Position numbers and translations under genes: made by a program | From: Rothia mucilaginosa ATCC 25296 | Lineage (GTDB): Bacteria; Actinomycetota; Actinomycetes; Actinomycetales; Micrococcaceae | Direction: 5' to 3' | Length of the DNA stretch: 64,000 nt | NCBI RefSeq assembly: GCF_000175615.1 | Contig: NZ_ACVO01000017.1 | Span: 124,001 to 188,000, forward strand | Part shown: positions 17,188 through 26,588 of the stretch, piece by piece | Layout: every line of letters begins with the position of its first letter | Numbering within the stretch: the first letter of the stretch is position 1 | The notes under the pieces: model-generated | Told to the model about the DNA's origin: nothing | Database searches by the model: none | The model's input: only the letters and a program-made list of their open reading frames with translations

Positions 17188-18378
17188 GTGACTTACCCTG
17201 TGACTGGACCCGTAATTGGCGTCATCGGCGGAGGCCAGCTGGCCCGCATGATGGCTCCCGCAGCAACTAACCTTGGCCTGAACCTGCAGATTCTCGCGGA
17301 GGCGCCCACCGTTGGCGCCGTGGCAGCGGTACGTACCGCACCCGTCGGGGACTACAAAGATCTGGACACCCTCCGCGAATTTGCTCGCGGCAAGGATGTC
17401 ATCACTTTCGATCATGAGCACGTGCCCACTGAATTTCTGCGCACCCTCATGGCGGAGGGTGTGAATGTTCAGCCCCGTCCCGAAGCTCTCCAGTACGCTC
17501 AGGACAAGCTCCTGATGCGCGCCGCTATTGAGCGTCTGGGCCTGCCGAACCCCCGCTGGGCTAAGGTTTCTACCCTGGACGAGCTGCTCGCCTTCGGCGA
17601 TGAAATCGGCTGGCCCGTGGTGCTGAAGACCCCGCGCGGCGGCTACGACGGCAAGGGCGTACTCGTTCTGGATTCCCCCGAGGAGGCCCGCGAGCGCAGC
17701 GCCGAATGGTTCAAGCAGCTGCCTTCCCGCACCGATTTCTCCGCCCTACTTGCCGAGGAGAAGGTACCCTTCACCCGTGAGCTCTCCGCTCTAGTGGCTC
17801 GCCGTGAAAGCGGCGAGGTGCGCCCCTGGCCGGTCGTTGAGACCATCCAGGTGAACTCCATCTGTGATGAGGTCATTGCACCCGCACAGGACCTGGACCC
17901 CGAGATCGCTGAGGCTGCCGCAGCCGCTGCGGTGACCATTGCCTCCGAGCTGGGCGTGACCGGTGTAATGGCTGCCGAGCTTTTCGAGGTTCCCGGCTCC
18001 CCCGCAGGCTTCTACATCAATGAGCTGGCGATGCGCCCGCACAATACCGGCCACTGGACTCAGGACGGCTCGGTGACCAGCCAGTTTGAGCAGCACCTGC
18101 GTGCGGTACTCGACCTTCCGCTGGGTGATACCTCCGTGCTGGAGGGTGTTGCCGTGATGAAGAACTACCTGGGCGGCGAGAACGAAGATATTTTCGGTGT
18201 CTACCCACTGGCGCTTTCGGCTGAACCGCGCGCAAAGATCCACTTCTACGGCAAGGAAACTCGCCCGGGCCGCAAGATTGGTCACGTGAATATTTCTGGC
18301 ACGGTGGCTGAGCTTGAGGAGCTGCGCCATAGCGCCGCAAATGCCGCCTCCATTTTGCGTGACGGCCGCCCCCTGTAG
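17188..18378 (+). CDS. purK: 5-(carboxyamino)imidazole ribonucleotide synthase
   Basis: ATP-grasp enzyme that carboxylates AIR to N5-CAIR in purine synthesis, the partner of PurE. The protein opens with VIGVIGGGQLARMM, has KTPRGGYDGKGVLVL in the ATP-grasp domain (about residue 150), and the signature ELAMRPHNTGHWTQDG (about 275). Its 396 residues are normal length. The GTG start at 17188 has no strong ribosome site and lies close behind TACACT. PurE follows after about 100 nt on the same strand, forming an operon. Secure identification. Confidence 0.96.
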   Translation: MTYPVTGPVIGVIGGGQLARMMAPAATNLGLNLQILAEAPTVGAVAAVRTAPVGDYKDLDTLREFARGKDVITFDHEHVPTEFLRTLMAEGVNVQPRPEALQYAQDKLLMRAAIERLGLPNPRWAKVSTLDELLAFGDEIGWPVVLKTPRGGYDGKGVLVLDSPEEARERSAEWFKQLPSRTDFSALLAEEKVPFTRELSALVARRESGEVRPWPVVETIQVNSICDEVIAPAQDLDPEIAEAAAAAAVTIASELGVTGVMAAELFEVPGSPAGFYINELAMRPHNTGHWTQDGSVTSQFEQHLRAVLDLPLGDTSVLEGVAVMKNYLGGENEDIFGVYPLALSAEPRAKIHFYGKETRPGRKIGHVNISGTVAELEELRHSAANAASILRDGRPL

Positions 18379-18477
18379 CCCTATTTTTAGCCGGTGCGTG
18401 GGGTGAGAGCATCCTGCGTATCCGACGCACCCTGTTGATGGTGGTTCGCCACCGCATCCTGAAAGGATATGAGGATT

Positions 18478-19116
18478 ATGTCTCAGTCTCCCTATAATTC
18501 TTCCCAGCCCATTGTTGGCATTGTGATGGGTTCGGATTCGGATTGGTCGGTCATGGAGGCCGCAGCCGAGGTTCTGGACGAGTTCGGCATCCCTTACGAG
18601 GCTGATGTTGTTTCTGCACACCGCATGCCCGAGGACATGATTGAGTACGGCAAGAAGGCTCACAGCCGCGGTATTCGCGTGATTATTGCCGGTGCCGGCG
18701 GCGCCGCTCACCTGCCCGGTATGCTCGCTTCCGTCACCGCTCTGCCTGTGATTGGTGTTCCGGTGCGTCTGAAGAACCTCGAGGGCATGGACTCGCTGCT
18801 GTCGATTGTTCAGATGCCCGCCGGTGTTCCGGTAGCTACCGTCTCCATTAACGGCGCTCGCAATGCGGGTCTGCTGGCTCTGCGTATTCTGGGTTCGGGC
18901 ACCGATGCGTTTGCTCAGCAGGTTCACGCTGATTTGCGTCAGTTCTCTCAGGATCTGCGCCAGACCGCAATGGACAAGGGAGCAGCTCTGCGCACCCGCG
19001 TTGCCGAGGCGAAGGCAAAGGCAGCTGCCGAGCGCGAGGCGGAGGAGAGCTCCTCCGCACCCCGCCCCGCTTCTGCTCCCGAGGCCTCGTCGGAGCCCCA
19101 GGCTTACGTTCCCTAA
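18478..19116 (+). CDS. purE: N5-carboxyaminoimidazole ribonucleotide mutase
   Basis: Class I PurE, which converts N5-CAIR to CAIR in purine synthesis. It has [11 protein letters not shown] near the N-terminus, SAHRMPEDM (about 42), and [14 protein letters not shown] (about 70), the active-site blocks. After the normal end near residue 165 it carries about 45 extra residues rich in Ala and Glu, probably disordered. I chose the ATG at 18478 with GAAAGG 11 nt upstream; an ATG at 18469 is also possible. The stop codon lies in a 20-bp tandem duplication shared with the femX promoter region. Confidence 0.95.
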   Translation: MSQSPYNSSQPIVGIVMGSDSDWSVMEAAAEVLDEFGIPYEADVVSAHRMPEDMIEYGKKAHSRGIRVIIAGAGGAAHLPGMLASVTALPVIGVPVRLKNLEGMDSLLSIVQMPAGVPVATVSINGARNAGLLALRILGSGTDAFAQQVHADLRQFSQDLRQTAMDKGAALRTRVAEAKAKAAAEREAEESSSAPRPASAPEASSEPQAYVP

Positions 19117-19151
19117 GCTCGGATACACTAGCCTAAGCTCGGATACACTAG
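19113..19151 (+). repeat. 20-bp tandem duplication over the purE stop and femX promoter
   Basis: The unit CTAAGCTCGGATACACTAGC occurs twice in a row, the second copy lacking its last base. Each copy holds a -10-like TACACT (19124-19129 and 19144-19149). The first copy carries the purE stop codon. The second TACACT ends 6 nt before the femX ATG. Confidence 0.9.
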
Positions 19152-19155
19152 AAGG

Positions 19156-20157
19156 ATGAGCAATATTCTTCAGTCCGATATTTGGGCACGTTTTCAGGAA
19201 TCGAATGGTCACACCGTAATCCGTAAGAGCGGTAACGGCTGGTCGTACCTTGCGACCGTTGAGGGCGGCGCTACCGGCCGCTACCTGTACAGCCCGTACG
19301 GACCGGTCGCCTCCAGCGCTGTGGCTTTTGATGAGGCTCTCACGTCGTTGAAGGAAGAAGCTGCGAAGCATCGTTGCCTGTTTGTGCGCATTGAGCCGAC
19401 TGAATCCGCTATTTGGGGCGATCAGGATGCGGCTGCTTTCTTGGCTCGTCGCGGTGCGGTTCTGGCTCCTCGCCAGGTGCAGCCTTCGCACACTCAGATT
19501 ATTGATCTTTCGGGCTCTGAGGACGAGATCCTCAAGGGTATGAAGTCCAATAACCGCAACCTGCACCGCAATATCCACAAGAAGGGCGTGACCATTGAGG
19601 TGTCGACGAACCCTGAGGATTTGTCGATTCTGTTCGCGTTCTTGGATGAGACCGCAGACCGTAACGGTTTTAACCGTCAGCAGGATGAGTACCTGATGCA
19701 GGTTGCTCGCGTGCTGATGCCCGCCGGTGCGGCGTCCCTGTACATTGCGAAGCTGACCGATGAGAACGGTGAGAGCACCCCGATTGCGGCGGCGTTTGTG
19801 TACGATTCGGATGACACCCGCACCTACGCGCATGCGGCGGCTTCTTTTGAGCATCGTCGCCTGTCCGCGGGCATTCCGGTGGTGACGAACTTTATCCTGG
19901 ACGCTAAGCGTAAGGGTCTGAAGTACGTTGACCTCTTCGGTATTGCCCCGGAGGATCAGCCGGATCACGAGTGGGCTGGTTTCACCAAGTTCAAGAAGTC
20001 CTTCGGCGGCGAGTCGGTGGAGTACCCGGGTACCTGGGATGTTCCGGTAACTTCTTTGGGTTACCGCGCCTACACGCTGGCGTACAAGGCTCGTCCGGCG
20101 GTTCGCGATGCGGTATCTAAGGCCAAGGCGAAGGTTCAGTCTTTCCGCTCTCGCTAA
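19156..20157 (+). CDS. FemABX-family peptidyltransferase
   Basis: A 333-residue protein of the FemABX (GNAT-fold) family, which adds amino acids from aminoacyl-tRNA to the peptidoglycan stem peptide to build the cross-bridge. Features are LFVRIEPT, HTQIIDLSGSEDEILKGMKSN followed by NRNLHRNIHKKG, and the C-terminal GIAPEDQPDHEWAGFTKFKKSFGG, the most conserved FemABX block. It starts at 19156 behind AGAAGG and a close -10-like TACACT. It lies downstream of purE and may have its own promoter. Substrate amino acid unknown; it could build an Ala- or Ser-type bridge. Confidence 0.9.
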   Translation: MSNILQSDIWARFQESNGHTVIRKSGNGWSYLATVEGGATGRYLYSPYGPVASSAVAFDEALTSLKEEAAKHRCLFVRIEPTESAIWGDQDAAAFLARRGAVLAPRQVQPSHTQIIDLSGSEDEILKGMKSNNRNLHRNIHKKGVTIEVSTNPEDLSILFAFLDETADRNGFNRQQDEYLMQVARVLMPAGAASLYIAKLTDENGESTPIAAAFVYDSDDTRTYAHAAASFEHRRLSAGIPVVTNFILDAKRKGLKYVDLFGIAPEDQPDHEWAGFTKFKKSFGGESVEYPGTWDVPVTSLGYRAYTLAYKARPAVRDAVSKAKAKVQSFRSR

Positions 20158-20214
20158 CGGGTTCAGGCGCACCGCTACTGGGGCGTATCCTGAGAACTAA
20201 AAGCTAAATATACG

Positions 20215-20258
20215 AGGGAGCCGCCCTCACCGAGTTCTTCGGTGGGGGGCGGCTCCCT
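20215..20258 (+). terminator. Terminator downstream of femX
   Basis: GC-rich inverted repeat AGGGAGCCGCC...GGCGGCTCCCT with an inner CACC/GGTG pair, 57 nt after the femX stop. The T tract is short, so termination efficiency is uncertain. Confidence 0.65.
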
Positions 20259-20316
20259 GTGTATGTATGTGCAATGTTTGAGGAGTCTTAGCGCGGCTCC
20301 TCAGCCCTTGCGGGGG

Positions 20317-20367
20317 CGAAGATTACTGCTCTTCGAGGATTACTGCGCTTCGAAGATTACTGTTCTT
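20317..20367 (-). repeat. Three tandem 17-bp repeats over the end of glpX
   Basis: The 17-bp unit CGAAGATTACTGCTCTT is repeated three times with small changes (20317-20333, 20334-20350, 20351-20367). On the minus strand each unit carries GA(A/G)-xxG-CAG-TAA. The glpX stop is in the first unit reached. Because 17 is not a multiple of 3, the copies do not extend the protein. Confidence 0.88.
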
Positions 20368-21364
20368 CGGGGCTCTTGGTGTGCGAGAGGATCTCGCGCA
20401 GGCGGGAGAGGCGGTGCTCTGCCTCAACGGTACGCACGGTGCCCGAGGAGGAACGCATAACCAGAGACTGGGTGGTCACAACGTTCTTGCTGTAGCGCAC
20501 GCCGCGCAGCAGCTTGCCGTCGGTGATACCGGTTGCGGCGAAGAAGCAGTTGTCGCTGGTGACCAGGTCGTTGGTGGTCAGCACGCGGTCGAGGTCGTGG
20601 CCGGCTTCCAGTGCCTTTTCGCGTTCTGCCTCGTCGGTCGGTGCCAGGCGGCCCTGGATGACGCCACCGGTTGCTTTGATAGCGCACGCTGCGACAACGC
20701 CTTCGGGGGTGCCGCCGGTGCCGAGCATGAGGTCCACGCCGGTGTTTTCGCGGCAGGCTGCGATAGCGCCTGCGACGTCACCGTCGAGGATGATGCGGGT
20801 ACGGGCGCCTGCCTCGCGAATCTCCTGGATCAGCTTGGCGTGGCGGGGGCGGTCCAGCACGCATACGGTCAGCTCGCTGACCTTCTTGCCCTTAGCCTTA
20901 GCGACCAGGTGCAGGTTCTGCTTGACGGGCAGGCGCAGGTCCACGAACTCTGCGGCGTCGGGGCCGGTGACCAGCTTCTCCATGTAGAACACTGCGGAGG
21001 GGTCGAACATGGTGCCGCCGTCTGCCACAGCAATCACGGAGAGGGCGTTGTCCATGCCGAGTGCGGTCAGGCGGGTACCGTCGATGGGGTCAACCGCCAC
21101 GTCGAGGGAGGGGCCGGAGCCGTCGCCGACGTTCTCGCCGTTGTACAGCATGGGAGCCTTGTCCTTCTCGCCTTCACCGATGACGACGGTGCCGTTGAAG
21201 TTGACGGTGGAGAGGCGGTAACGCATTGCGTCTACGGCTGCACCATCTGCGAGGTTCTTTTCGCCTGCGCCGACCCAGGGGCCTGCAGCAATTGCTGCAG
21301 CTTCAGTCGCGCGGACCAGTTCCATTGCGAGGTTGCGATCGCCGTGGTTGTTGTTCGTAGTCAT
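20357..21364 (-). CDS. glpX: Class II fructose-1,6-bisphosphatase
   Basis: Gluconeogenic phosphatase that removes the 1-phosphate from fructose-1,6-bisphosphate, the usual type in actinobacteria. Of 335 residues, the diagnostic parts are [14 protein letters not shown] (about 60), [16 protein letters not shown] (about 85, metal ligands), and [20 protein letters not shown] (about 215). The start is the ATG at 21364 with AAGGTG upstream. The last codons run into a 17-bp tandem repeat. It is divergent from the carbonic anhydrase gene. FumC lies nearby, as in related genomes. Confidence 0.96.
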   Translation of the reverse strand: MTTNNNHGDRNLAMELVRATEAAAIAAGPWVGAGEKNLADGAAVDAMRYRLSTVNFNGTVVIGEGEKDKAPMLYNGENVGDGSGPSLDVAVDPIDGTRLTALGMDNALSVIAVADGGTMFDPSAVFYMEKLVTGPDAAEFVDLRLPVKQNLHLVAKAKGKKVSELTVCVLDRPRHAKLIQEIREAGARTRIILDGDVAGAIAACRENTGVDLMLGTGGTPEGVVAACAIKATGGVIQGRLAPTDEAEREKALEAGHDLDRVLTTNDLVTSDNCFFAATGITDGKLLRGVRYSKNVVTTQSLVMRSSSGTVRTVEAEHRLSRLREILSHTKSPEEQ

Positions 21365-21781
21365 AGACTCACCTTCGAGATTTCTGAATACACCGTCGGC
21401 TGGCTGGTTCTTTCCAGCACGAAGTCGCCGACGCAGTAGTGCTCCTTTCAGGATAGCGCGCGGGCGCTTCGTTTTTCTTGTTCTGAACGAGTTTGCGTGC
21501 GTGTTGACTTTAAGGTGAGCAGATGCGGCAAATTGGTGAGGGCTGCGTCTCTCTTCGGCGCTTCATACGCTCTGAGGCACTGATTTTGGGTGTTGTGAAG
21601 GCGTGCCAAACTAGCTATTTTTCGCATATTTAAGGCATATTTGAGGTAGGTTCTTTCTCCGGGAGGCTCCCGGCAAGGAGCTGAGCTTCAGCGCGAGCGC
21701 CTGAAGCCCCATATACCCGTTCGCAGATTCGCTGGCTCCGACGGCACGCGTTATCTGTATTTGTCCGCTAAGGAGCATCAC
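21365..21781. other. Divergent intergenic region glpX / carbonic anhydrase with leader hairpins
   Basis: 417 bp without a convincing gene. Near its + strand end are two perfect small hairpins, CCGGGAG-GCTCCCGG (about 21658-21673) and GCTTCAG...CTGAAGC (21685-21707). They probably belong to the 5' leader of the carbonic anhydrase message. No known riboswitch was recognised. Confidence 0.5.
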
Positions 21782-22501
21782 ATGGCTGGCATCCAACCGA
21801 CTCCCGCAGAAGCATGGAAGCGTCTGAAGGACGGTAACCGCCGTTTTGTTGAGGGTAGCAATGAGCACCCCAACCAGGACACGATTCGCCGTACCGACCT
21901 GGCATCGGGTCAGTTCCCGTTCGCCTCGATTTTCGGTTGCGGTGACTCTCGCCTCGCGGCAGAGATTATTTTTGATCTGGGCCTGGGCGACGCGTTCGTG
22001 GTGCGTACCGCCGGCCACGTCCTGGAGAACGCTGCTCTCGGTTCGCTGGAGTACGCGGTCGATGAGTTTGAGACCCCCATTGTGATGGTTCTCGGTCACG
22101 ACTCCTGCGGTGCTGTGACTGCGGCCAGCAAGTCCCTGGAGTCCGGTGAGATGCCGCACGGCTTCATCCGTAACCTGGTGCAGCACATCCTGCCTTCGGT
22201 GATGTCTCCGAAGCTGCCGGAGAACCCGGTCGTCAACGACATGGTGCGTGAGCACACCCGCCAGACCGCCATCCGCATTATTGAGCAGTCCCACATCATT
22301 TCGGATGCGGTGGTTGAGGGTAAGGTCGCCGTGATTGGTGTCTTCTACCATCTGAAGGAGGGTAAGGCGGAGCTGGTGTTCAGTTCGCAGGATCTGACCC
22401 TGCCGGAGGAGAAGAACGACGCGCAGAACCCGCCGACTCAGACGCTTCCGGTGGTCGTGAAGACTCCCCCGCGCGTTGTGGTTGCGGAGAACCTGGACTA
22501 G
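21782..22501 (+). CDS. Beta-class carbonic anhydrase
   Basis: Zinc enzyme that interconverts CO2 and bicarbonate, supplying bicarbonate for carboxylases. The zinc ligands are in IFGCGDSRLAAE (Cys, Asp) and LGHDSCGAVTAA (His, Cys). VRTAGHVLENAALGSLEYAV lies between, as in the family. The protein has 239 residues. I chose the ATG at 21782 with AAGGAG 7 nt upstream. A C-terminal extension of about 30 residues is Pro/Val-rich and probably flexible. Terminator hairpin downstream. Confidence 0.95.
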   Translation: MAGIQPTPAEAWKRLKDGNRRFVEGSNEHPNQDTIRRTDLASGQFPFASIFGCGDSRLAAEIIFDLGLGDAFVVRTAGHVLENAALGSLEYAVDEFETPIVMVLGHDSCGAVTAASKSLESGEMPHGFIRNLVQHILPSVMSPKLPENPVVNDMVREHTRQTAIRIIEQSHIISDAVVEGKVAVIGVFYHLKEGKAELVFSSQDLTLPEEKNDAQNPPTQTLPVVVKTPPRVVVAENLD

Positions 22502-22582
22502 GTTTCCTCTTCTCCGCTCATTACGAGCCTTAGCGCGAGAACCCACATGCTCGCACTTAACAACAGATTTTTCTATGGGATA

Positions 22583-22628
22583 CCCCCGCCACGGTAGCGT
22601 GTTCGCACATCTACCGGGGCGGGGGTTT
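22583..22628 (+). terminator. Terminator downstream of carbonic anhydrase
   Basis: Inverted repeat ACCCCCGCCACGGTAG...CTACCGGGGCGGGGGT followed by TTT, about 80 nt after the stop codon. Confidence 0.8.
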
Positions 22629-22713
22629 TACACGCCTTCTCACGCCGCAAAATTTATGAGCGTTTTTCCTCTTTTGACACCTTTTCGAGGCGACGTAAGC
22701 CACTTTGAACGCC

Positions 22714-22719
22714 TATCCT
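22714..22719 (+). promoter_or_regulatory. Candidate -10 element of fumC (leaderless)
   Basis: TATCCT ends 6 nt before the fumC ATG at 22726; no ribosome site fits between. A TTGACA at 22674-22679 is too distant to pair with it. Confidence 0.4.
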
Positions 22720-22725
22720 AGAGAT

Positions 22726-24132
22726 ATGGCTGAAAACATTGAATACCGCATTGAACATGACACCATGGGCGAAGTTCGCGTTCCGGCTGATGCACTCTAC
22801 CGTGCACAGACCCAGCGCGCAGTCGAGAACTTCCCGATTTCGGGTCAGACCCTCGAATCCGCCCATATTCGTGCGCTTGCCCTCGTGAAGAAGGCAGCCG
22901 CGACCGCCAATGAGGAACTCAAGGTGCTCGACGCTGAGCGCGCCCAGGCTATCCGCGACGCAGCGGATCTGGTAGCAACCGGTAAGTACGACGCCCACTT
23001 CCCCATTGACGTCTTCCAGACCGGTTCCGGTACCTCCTCGAACATGAACACGAACGAGGTTCTGGCAACTCTGGCAACCCGTTCCCTGGAGTCCAAGGGC
23101 ATTGAGGTTCACCCCAATGACCACGTGAACGCTTCCCAGTCCTCCAACGACGTCTTCCCCACCTCCGTGCACGTTGCTGTGACCGAGGCTCTGGTGAAGG
23201 ACCTGATTCCCGCTCTCGAGGTGCTCGCTGAGTCCCTGGAGCGCAAGTCTGCAGAGTTCAAGGACGTTGTGAAGTCCGGTCGTACCCACCTGATGGACGC
23301 AACCCCCATCACCCTGGGCCAGGAGTTCTCCGGCTACGCCGCAACCGTGCGTTACGGCATTGAGCGTGTGAACGCTTCCCTGCCCCGCGTGGCTGAGGTT
23401 CCCCTGGGCGGTACCGCTGTGGGTACCGGCATTAACACCCCGGACGGCTTCTCCGCTCGCGTGATTGAGCTGCTCGCTGAGGAGACCGGCCTGCCCCTGA
23501 CCGAGGCTCGTAACCACTTCGAGGCTCAGGCTAACCGTGACGGCTTGATTGAGGTTTCCGGTCAGCTGCGCACCCTGGCGTACGGCCTGATGAAGATCAG
23601 CAACGACATCCGCTGGATGGGTTCGGGCCCGAACACCGGCCTCGGCGAGCTGCACATCCCCGATCTGCAGCCCGGCTCCTCGATTATGCCCGGTAAGGTC
23701 AACCCCGTGATTTGTGAGGCTACCATCATGGTTGCCGCTCAGGTTATCGGTAACGACGCAACCATTGCTCTGTCTTCCACTAACGGCGCGTTTGAGCTGA
23801 ACGTGGGTATCCCGGTGATGGCTGCTAACCTGCTACAGTCGATCCGCCTGCTCGCTAATGTTTCCCGTGTTTCGGCTGAGAAGATGATTGACGGTCTGAC
23901 CGCTAACGTTGACCGTTGCCGCTTCCTGGCTGAGGCTTCGCCGTCGACCGTGACCCCGCTGAACAAGCTGATTGGTTACGAGGCTGCTGCGAAGATCGCT
24001 AAGTACTCGGTGGCTCACAAGGTGACTGTCCGTGAGGCAGTTGTGGCTCTGGGTTATGTGGAGCGCGGCGAAGTGACTGAGGAGCAGCTGGATGCGGCTC
24101 TGGACGTCACCAAGATGCTGGGCAACTTCTAA
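22726..24132 (+). CDS. fumC: Fumarate hydratase, class II
   Basis: TCA-cycle enzyme that hydrates fumarate to malate; oxygen-stable, tetrameric in the family. The 468-residue protein has the fumarase/aspartase signature [11 protein letters not shown] (about residue 317). It also has [13 protein letters not shown] (about 99), and the substrate-binding [10 protein letters not shown] (about 185). I chose the ATG at 22726 ([12 protein letters not shown]) rather than 21 nt upstream. It complements the sdhCDAB operon at 51-54 kb. A strong repeat-type terminator follows. Confidence 0.97.
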   Translation: MAENIEYRIEHDTMGEVRVPADALYRAQTQRAVENFPISGQTLESAHIRALALVKKAAATANEELKVLDAERAQAIRDAADLVATGKYDAHFPIDVFQTGSGTSSNMNTNEVLATLATRSLESKGIEVHPNDHVNASQSSNDVFPTSVHVAVTEALVKDLIPALEVLAESLERKSAEFKDVVKSGRTHLMDATPITLGQEFSGYAATVRYGIERVNASLPRVAEVPLGGTAVGTGINTPDGFSARVIELLAEETGLPLTEARNHFEAQANRDGLIEVSGQLRTLAYGLMKISNDIRWMGSGPNTGLGELHIPDLQPGSSIMPGKVNPVICEATIMVAAQVIGNDATIALSSTNGAFELNVGIPVMAANLLQSIRLLANVSRVSAEKMIDGLTANVDRCRFLAEASPSTVTPLNKLIGYEAAAKIAKYSVAHKVTVREAVVALGYVERGEVTEEQLDAALDVTKMLGNF

Positions 24133-24179
24133 TCTCACCCCGCCTGAACCTCCTCTGAGGTTCGCGGCTTAACCATAGA

Positions 24180-24225
24180 GGGAGGGGCGACTCGCCATGA
24201 CGGCGGGTCGCCCCTCCCTCTGTAT
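24180..24225 (+). terminator. Terminator after fumC, copy 1 of a duplicated 46-bp element
   Basis: Stem GAGGGAGGGGCGAC...GTCGCCCCTCCCTC follows fumC by 48 nt. Forty-four of 46 bases reappear in the same orientation at 25864-25909, on the other side of the MFS gene. Confidence 0.85.
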
Positions 24226-24265
24226 GTGTTCTCTGCCCCGTCATTGAGTTGGTAGCGGGTTCTCA

Positions 24266-25483
24266 CTATTGTTCAACAATATTGAACACTTTGAACTGTT
24301 TATAGTGGACCAGCGTGTAGATGAGGCAGAGTACAGCCGGGATACTGACGACAAGCGCAGCGTTGAAGGAGCCGAGATGGTCAAGCATCAGTGCTACCGC
24401 GCCCATGGAGTACAGCGTTCCTAATCCAAACACGGCACCGTCAAGGGAGCTGGCACGCCCCAGTAGCTCATTCGGTGTAATGCAGTCACGCAGATTGTTG
24501 GAGAAGATGAAAGCTGATGCCCATCCTACGTCCAGAATGAAGAGCAAGGCTCCGAGCACTACGGGGTTATTGCTGATGGTGACGAGCGGTATTCCGAGCA
24601 GGGATACGACATTGGCGACCAGCAGCATTCCTCGTGTGTTCTCGAAAGAGAGGAAACGATCGATGATGAGCGCCGCGACGATACCACCGATACCGCTGCA
24701 GGCCATAATCATGCCTACCACTGAGGCTTCAAAAGTGAGCTCCTCATACAGGCGGTAAATAATGATGAGTGAATACGATGCCGTAGCTGCCGCCAAGAAG
24801 AACGTGTAGACAAGGATAAGTCTCTGCGGGGCGCCGGAGAACATGTATTGGATACCGTCAAACATCCGGTGAATAAACCCATGTTGTGCGGTTTCGCGTT
24901 GCTCAGTTTTAGTTTCCATCTCTACGGATGGCAACGTTGCGTATGAAATAGTTGCCGCTCCGAAAAGGAGCACTGGGACGATAAGACCGACCGTTGCACC
25001 CGCAACAAGAACAATAAATCCTGCTGTAGGGGGCGCAATGATTGCGGATATTCCCTCGCAAATTTCACGACGTGCGTTGTACGAAAGAAGGTTTTCTCGT
25101 CCAAGAAGCTGCGGAATATATCCTGCTTCTGAGGCAGCAGCCAGTTCGGAGAAGACACCGCTCACAAATCCTAGTGCGGCGATGGCGAACCATGACAGCA
25201 TATGCTGCTCAATCATCAACGCCAAGGTAAGGATGCTGAGGATGTTTACTGCCCCGGCAATCACAATCATAGGTTTTCGAGGCAGACTATCCGATAGGGT
25301 TGCTAGTGGATATGCCAAGGCGATATTGGGGATTTGCATGGCTACCGCCATTACGCCAGCCAGCCCAATTTCGCCTGTACTAGCGAGAATCGCAATGGGT
25401 AGGGCGAAGGAATATATTCCTGTACCTACCAGAGAGCCAATAAGGGCTACGTAGATCCTCCAGGGTATTTTATGTGTTGTCAT
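24266..25483 (-). CDS. Major facilitator superfamily exporter
   Basis: A 405-residue membrane protein with twelve predicted helices. LATLSDSLPRKPMIV between helices 2 and 3 is the MFS motif A position. The pattern resembles the MFS_3 / macrolide- or drug-efflux group, but the substrate cannot be told. I chose the ATG at 25483 (MTTHKIPWR) with AAGGAG 6 nt upstream; a longer frame to 25537 is less likely. By eye it is lower in GC than its neighbours, and it is bracketed by two near-identical terminator repeats. No regulator stands beside it. Confidence 0.85.
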   Translation of the reverse strand: MTTHKIPWRIYVALIGSLVGTGIYSFALPIAILASTGEIGLAGVMAVAMQIPNIALAYPLATLSDSLPRKPMIVIAGAVNILSILTLALMIEQHMLSWFAIAALGFVSGVFSELAAASEAGYIPQLLGRENLLSYNARREICEGISAIIAPPTAGFIVLVAGATVGLIVPVLLFGAATISYATLPSVEMETKTEQRETAQHGFIHRMFDGIQYMFSGAPQRLILVYTFFLAAATASYSLIIIYRLYEELTFEASVVGMIMACSGIGGIVAALIIDRFLSFENTRGMLLVANVVSLLGIPLVTISNNPVVLGALLFILDVGWASAFIFSNNLRDCITPNELLGRASSLDGAVFGLGTLYSMGAVALMLDHLGSFNAALVVSIPAVLCLIYTLVHYKQFKVFNIVEQ

Positions 25484-25954
25484 GCTTTGCTCCTTCCAGG
25501 ACGCATCAAAATAGCGCCCAAGAATTGCGATGAACACAATGAGCCTAGTTCACAGAAAAATGGCATGCCTTAAAGATTTATAGGCAGAGTAAAAGGAAAG
25601 CGACTACGCTCACCAGAACATCACGTGAACGAATCTTTCTCGGGTTACTGACTAATACGGGGCCGTCACTCCCAATGTAACCCGTGTCATATATAAAGCA
25701 TCTCATGTACACCACTCATAGCTCGATACGCAGGCACAACTTAAGGTAAAAAAGACAAAAACAAAATAAAACCACGGCAACCTTTAGGCTTCCAGTCCCC
25801 CACTCCCACAGAAAAACAGGAAGAACCACCCAATAACATGTAACAAACTGTCATAAAAATGCTGGGAGGGGCGACTCGCCATGACGGCGGGTCACCCCTC
25901 CTTCTGTATCTACACGCCTCAATCAGCGGCTTTTACTCAGTCCCAGTAGCCGGC
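25484..25954. other. Low-GC intergenic region upstream of the MFS gene
   Basis: About 470 bp, A-rich in the middle (25740-25860), with no supported gene. It must contain the MFS promoter on the minus strand. At its end is the second 46-bp terminator repeat, which serves the NUDIX gene on the minus strand. Confidence 0.6.
25864..25909. repeat. Copy 2 of the 46-bp terminator repeat
   Basis: Matches 24180-24225 at 44 of 46 positions in direct orientation. It folds as GGGAGGGGCGACTCGCC...GGCGGGTCACCCCTCC and lies 46 nt past the NUDIX stop. Confidence 0.88.
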
Positions 25955-26461
25955 CTAGAGCTCTTCCGGCGGCACCGACTCCAAACCAAAACGGCAGTGA
26001 CCGTCATAGTTCAGCGCCGCATCAATACGGTCCAGCATCCGCTCAGAAAGCAACGCACGCTCCACCGGGTCAGACACATCCACCCAACGCACCTGCGAAG
26101 ACTCCTCATCATTCACCTTCGCCTCACCAGAAACCCAGCGGCACAAGAACGTATGATCCAAGAACTGGCAGCGGTCACCATTACCGAACTGCATCGGCGG
26201 GTCAGCCTTCACCTGCGCCAACTCCAGCACCTCAATCTGCACGTTCGCCTCCTCCTGCGCCTCACGCAGGCAGGTCAGTGCGGGACTCTCCCCCGGGTCC
26301 ACAATGCCCGTAATCGGGGTCCACGCCCCGTTATCGCTACGGCGCACCAGCAGCACCTTAGAATCCTGCTCACGGTACACCACAGCCGTCGCACCGGACA
26401 GCCACAGGTAATCCGAACCAATCCGCTCACGTAGCTTACGGATATAGGGAGGAGTAGGCAT
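25955..26461 (-). CDS. NUDIX hydrolase
   Basis: A 168-residue pyrophosphohydrolase. The Nudix box is GIVDPGESPALTCLREAQEE (about residues 52-71), with the GX5EX7REUXEE pattern complete, so metal binding should be intact. VVYREQDSKVLLVRRSDNGAWTP precedes it as in nucleoside-diphosphate-type members. Substrate unknown. The ATG at 26461 has AAAGG upstream. It is followed by the repeat-type terminator. Confidence 0.93.
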   Translation of the reverse strand: MPTPPYIRKLRERIGSDYLWLSGATAVVYREQDSKVLLVRRSDNGAWTPITGIVDPGESPALTCLREAQEEANVQIEVLELAQVKADPPMQFGNGDRCQFLDHTFLCRWVSGEAKVNDEESSQVRWVDVSDPVERALLSERMLDRIDAALNYDGHCRFGLESVPPEEL

Positions 26462-26588
26462 AACATCAACCTTTCAAAAGCCCCGGCAGTTCCGCCGAGA
26501 AATAGGTGCTAGAGAGCAGAGCGAACAGTCGCGAGCCGCACACAGAACAAGCCCGCCACTTAGCCGGACGGTCACCCTACTTCGGAAT

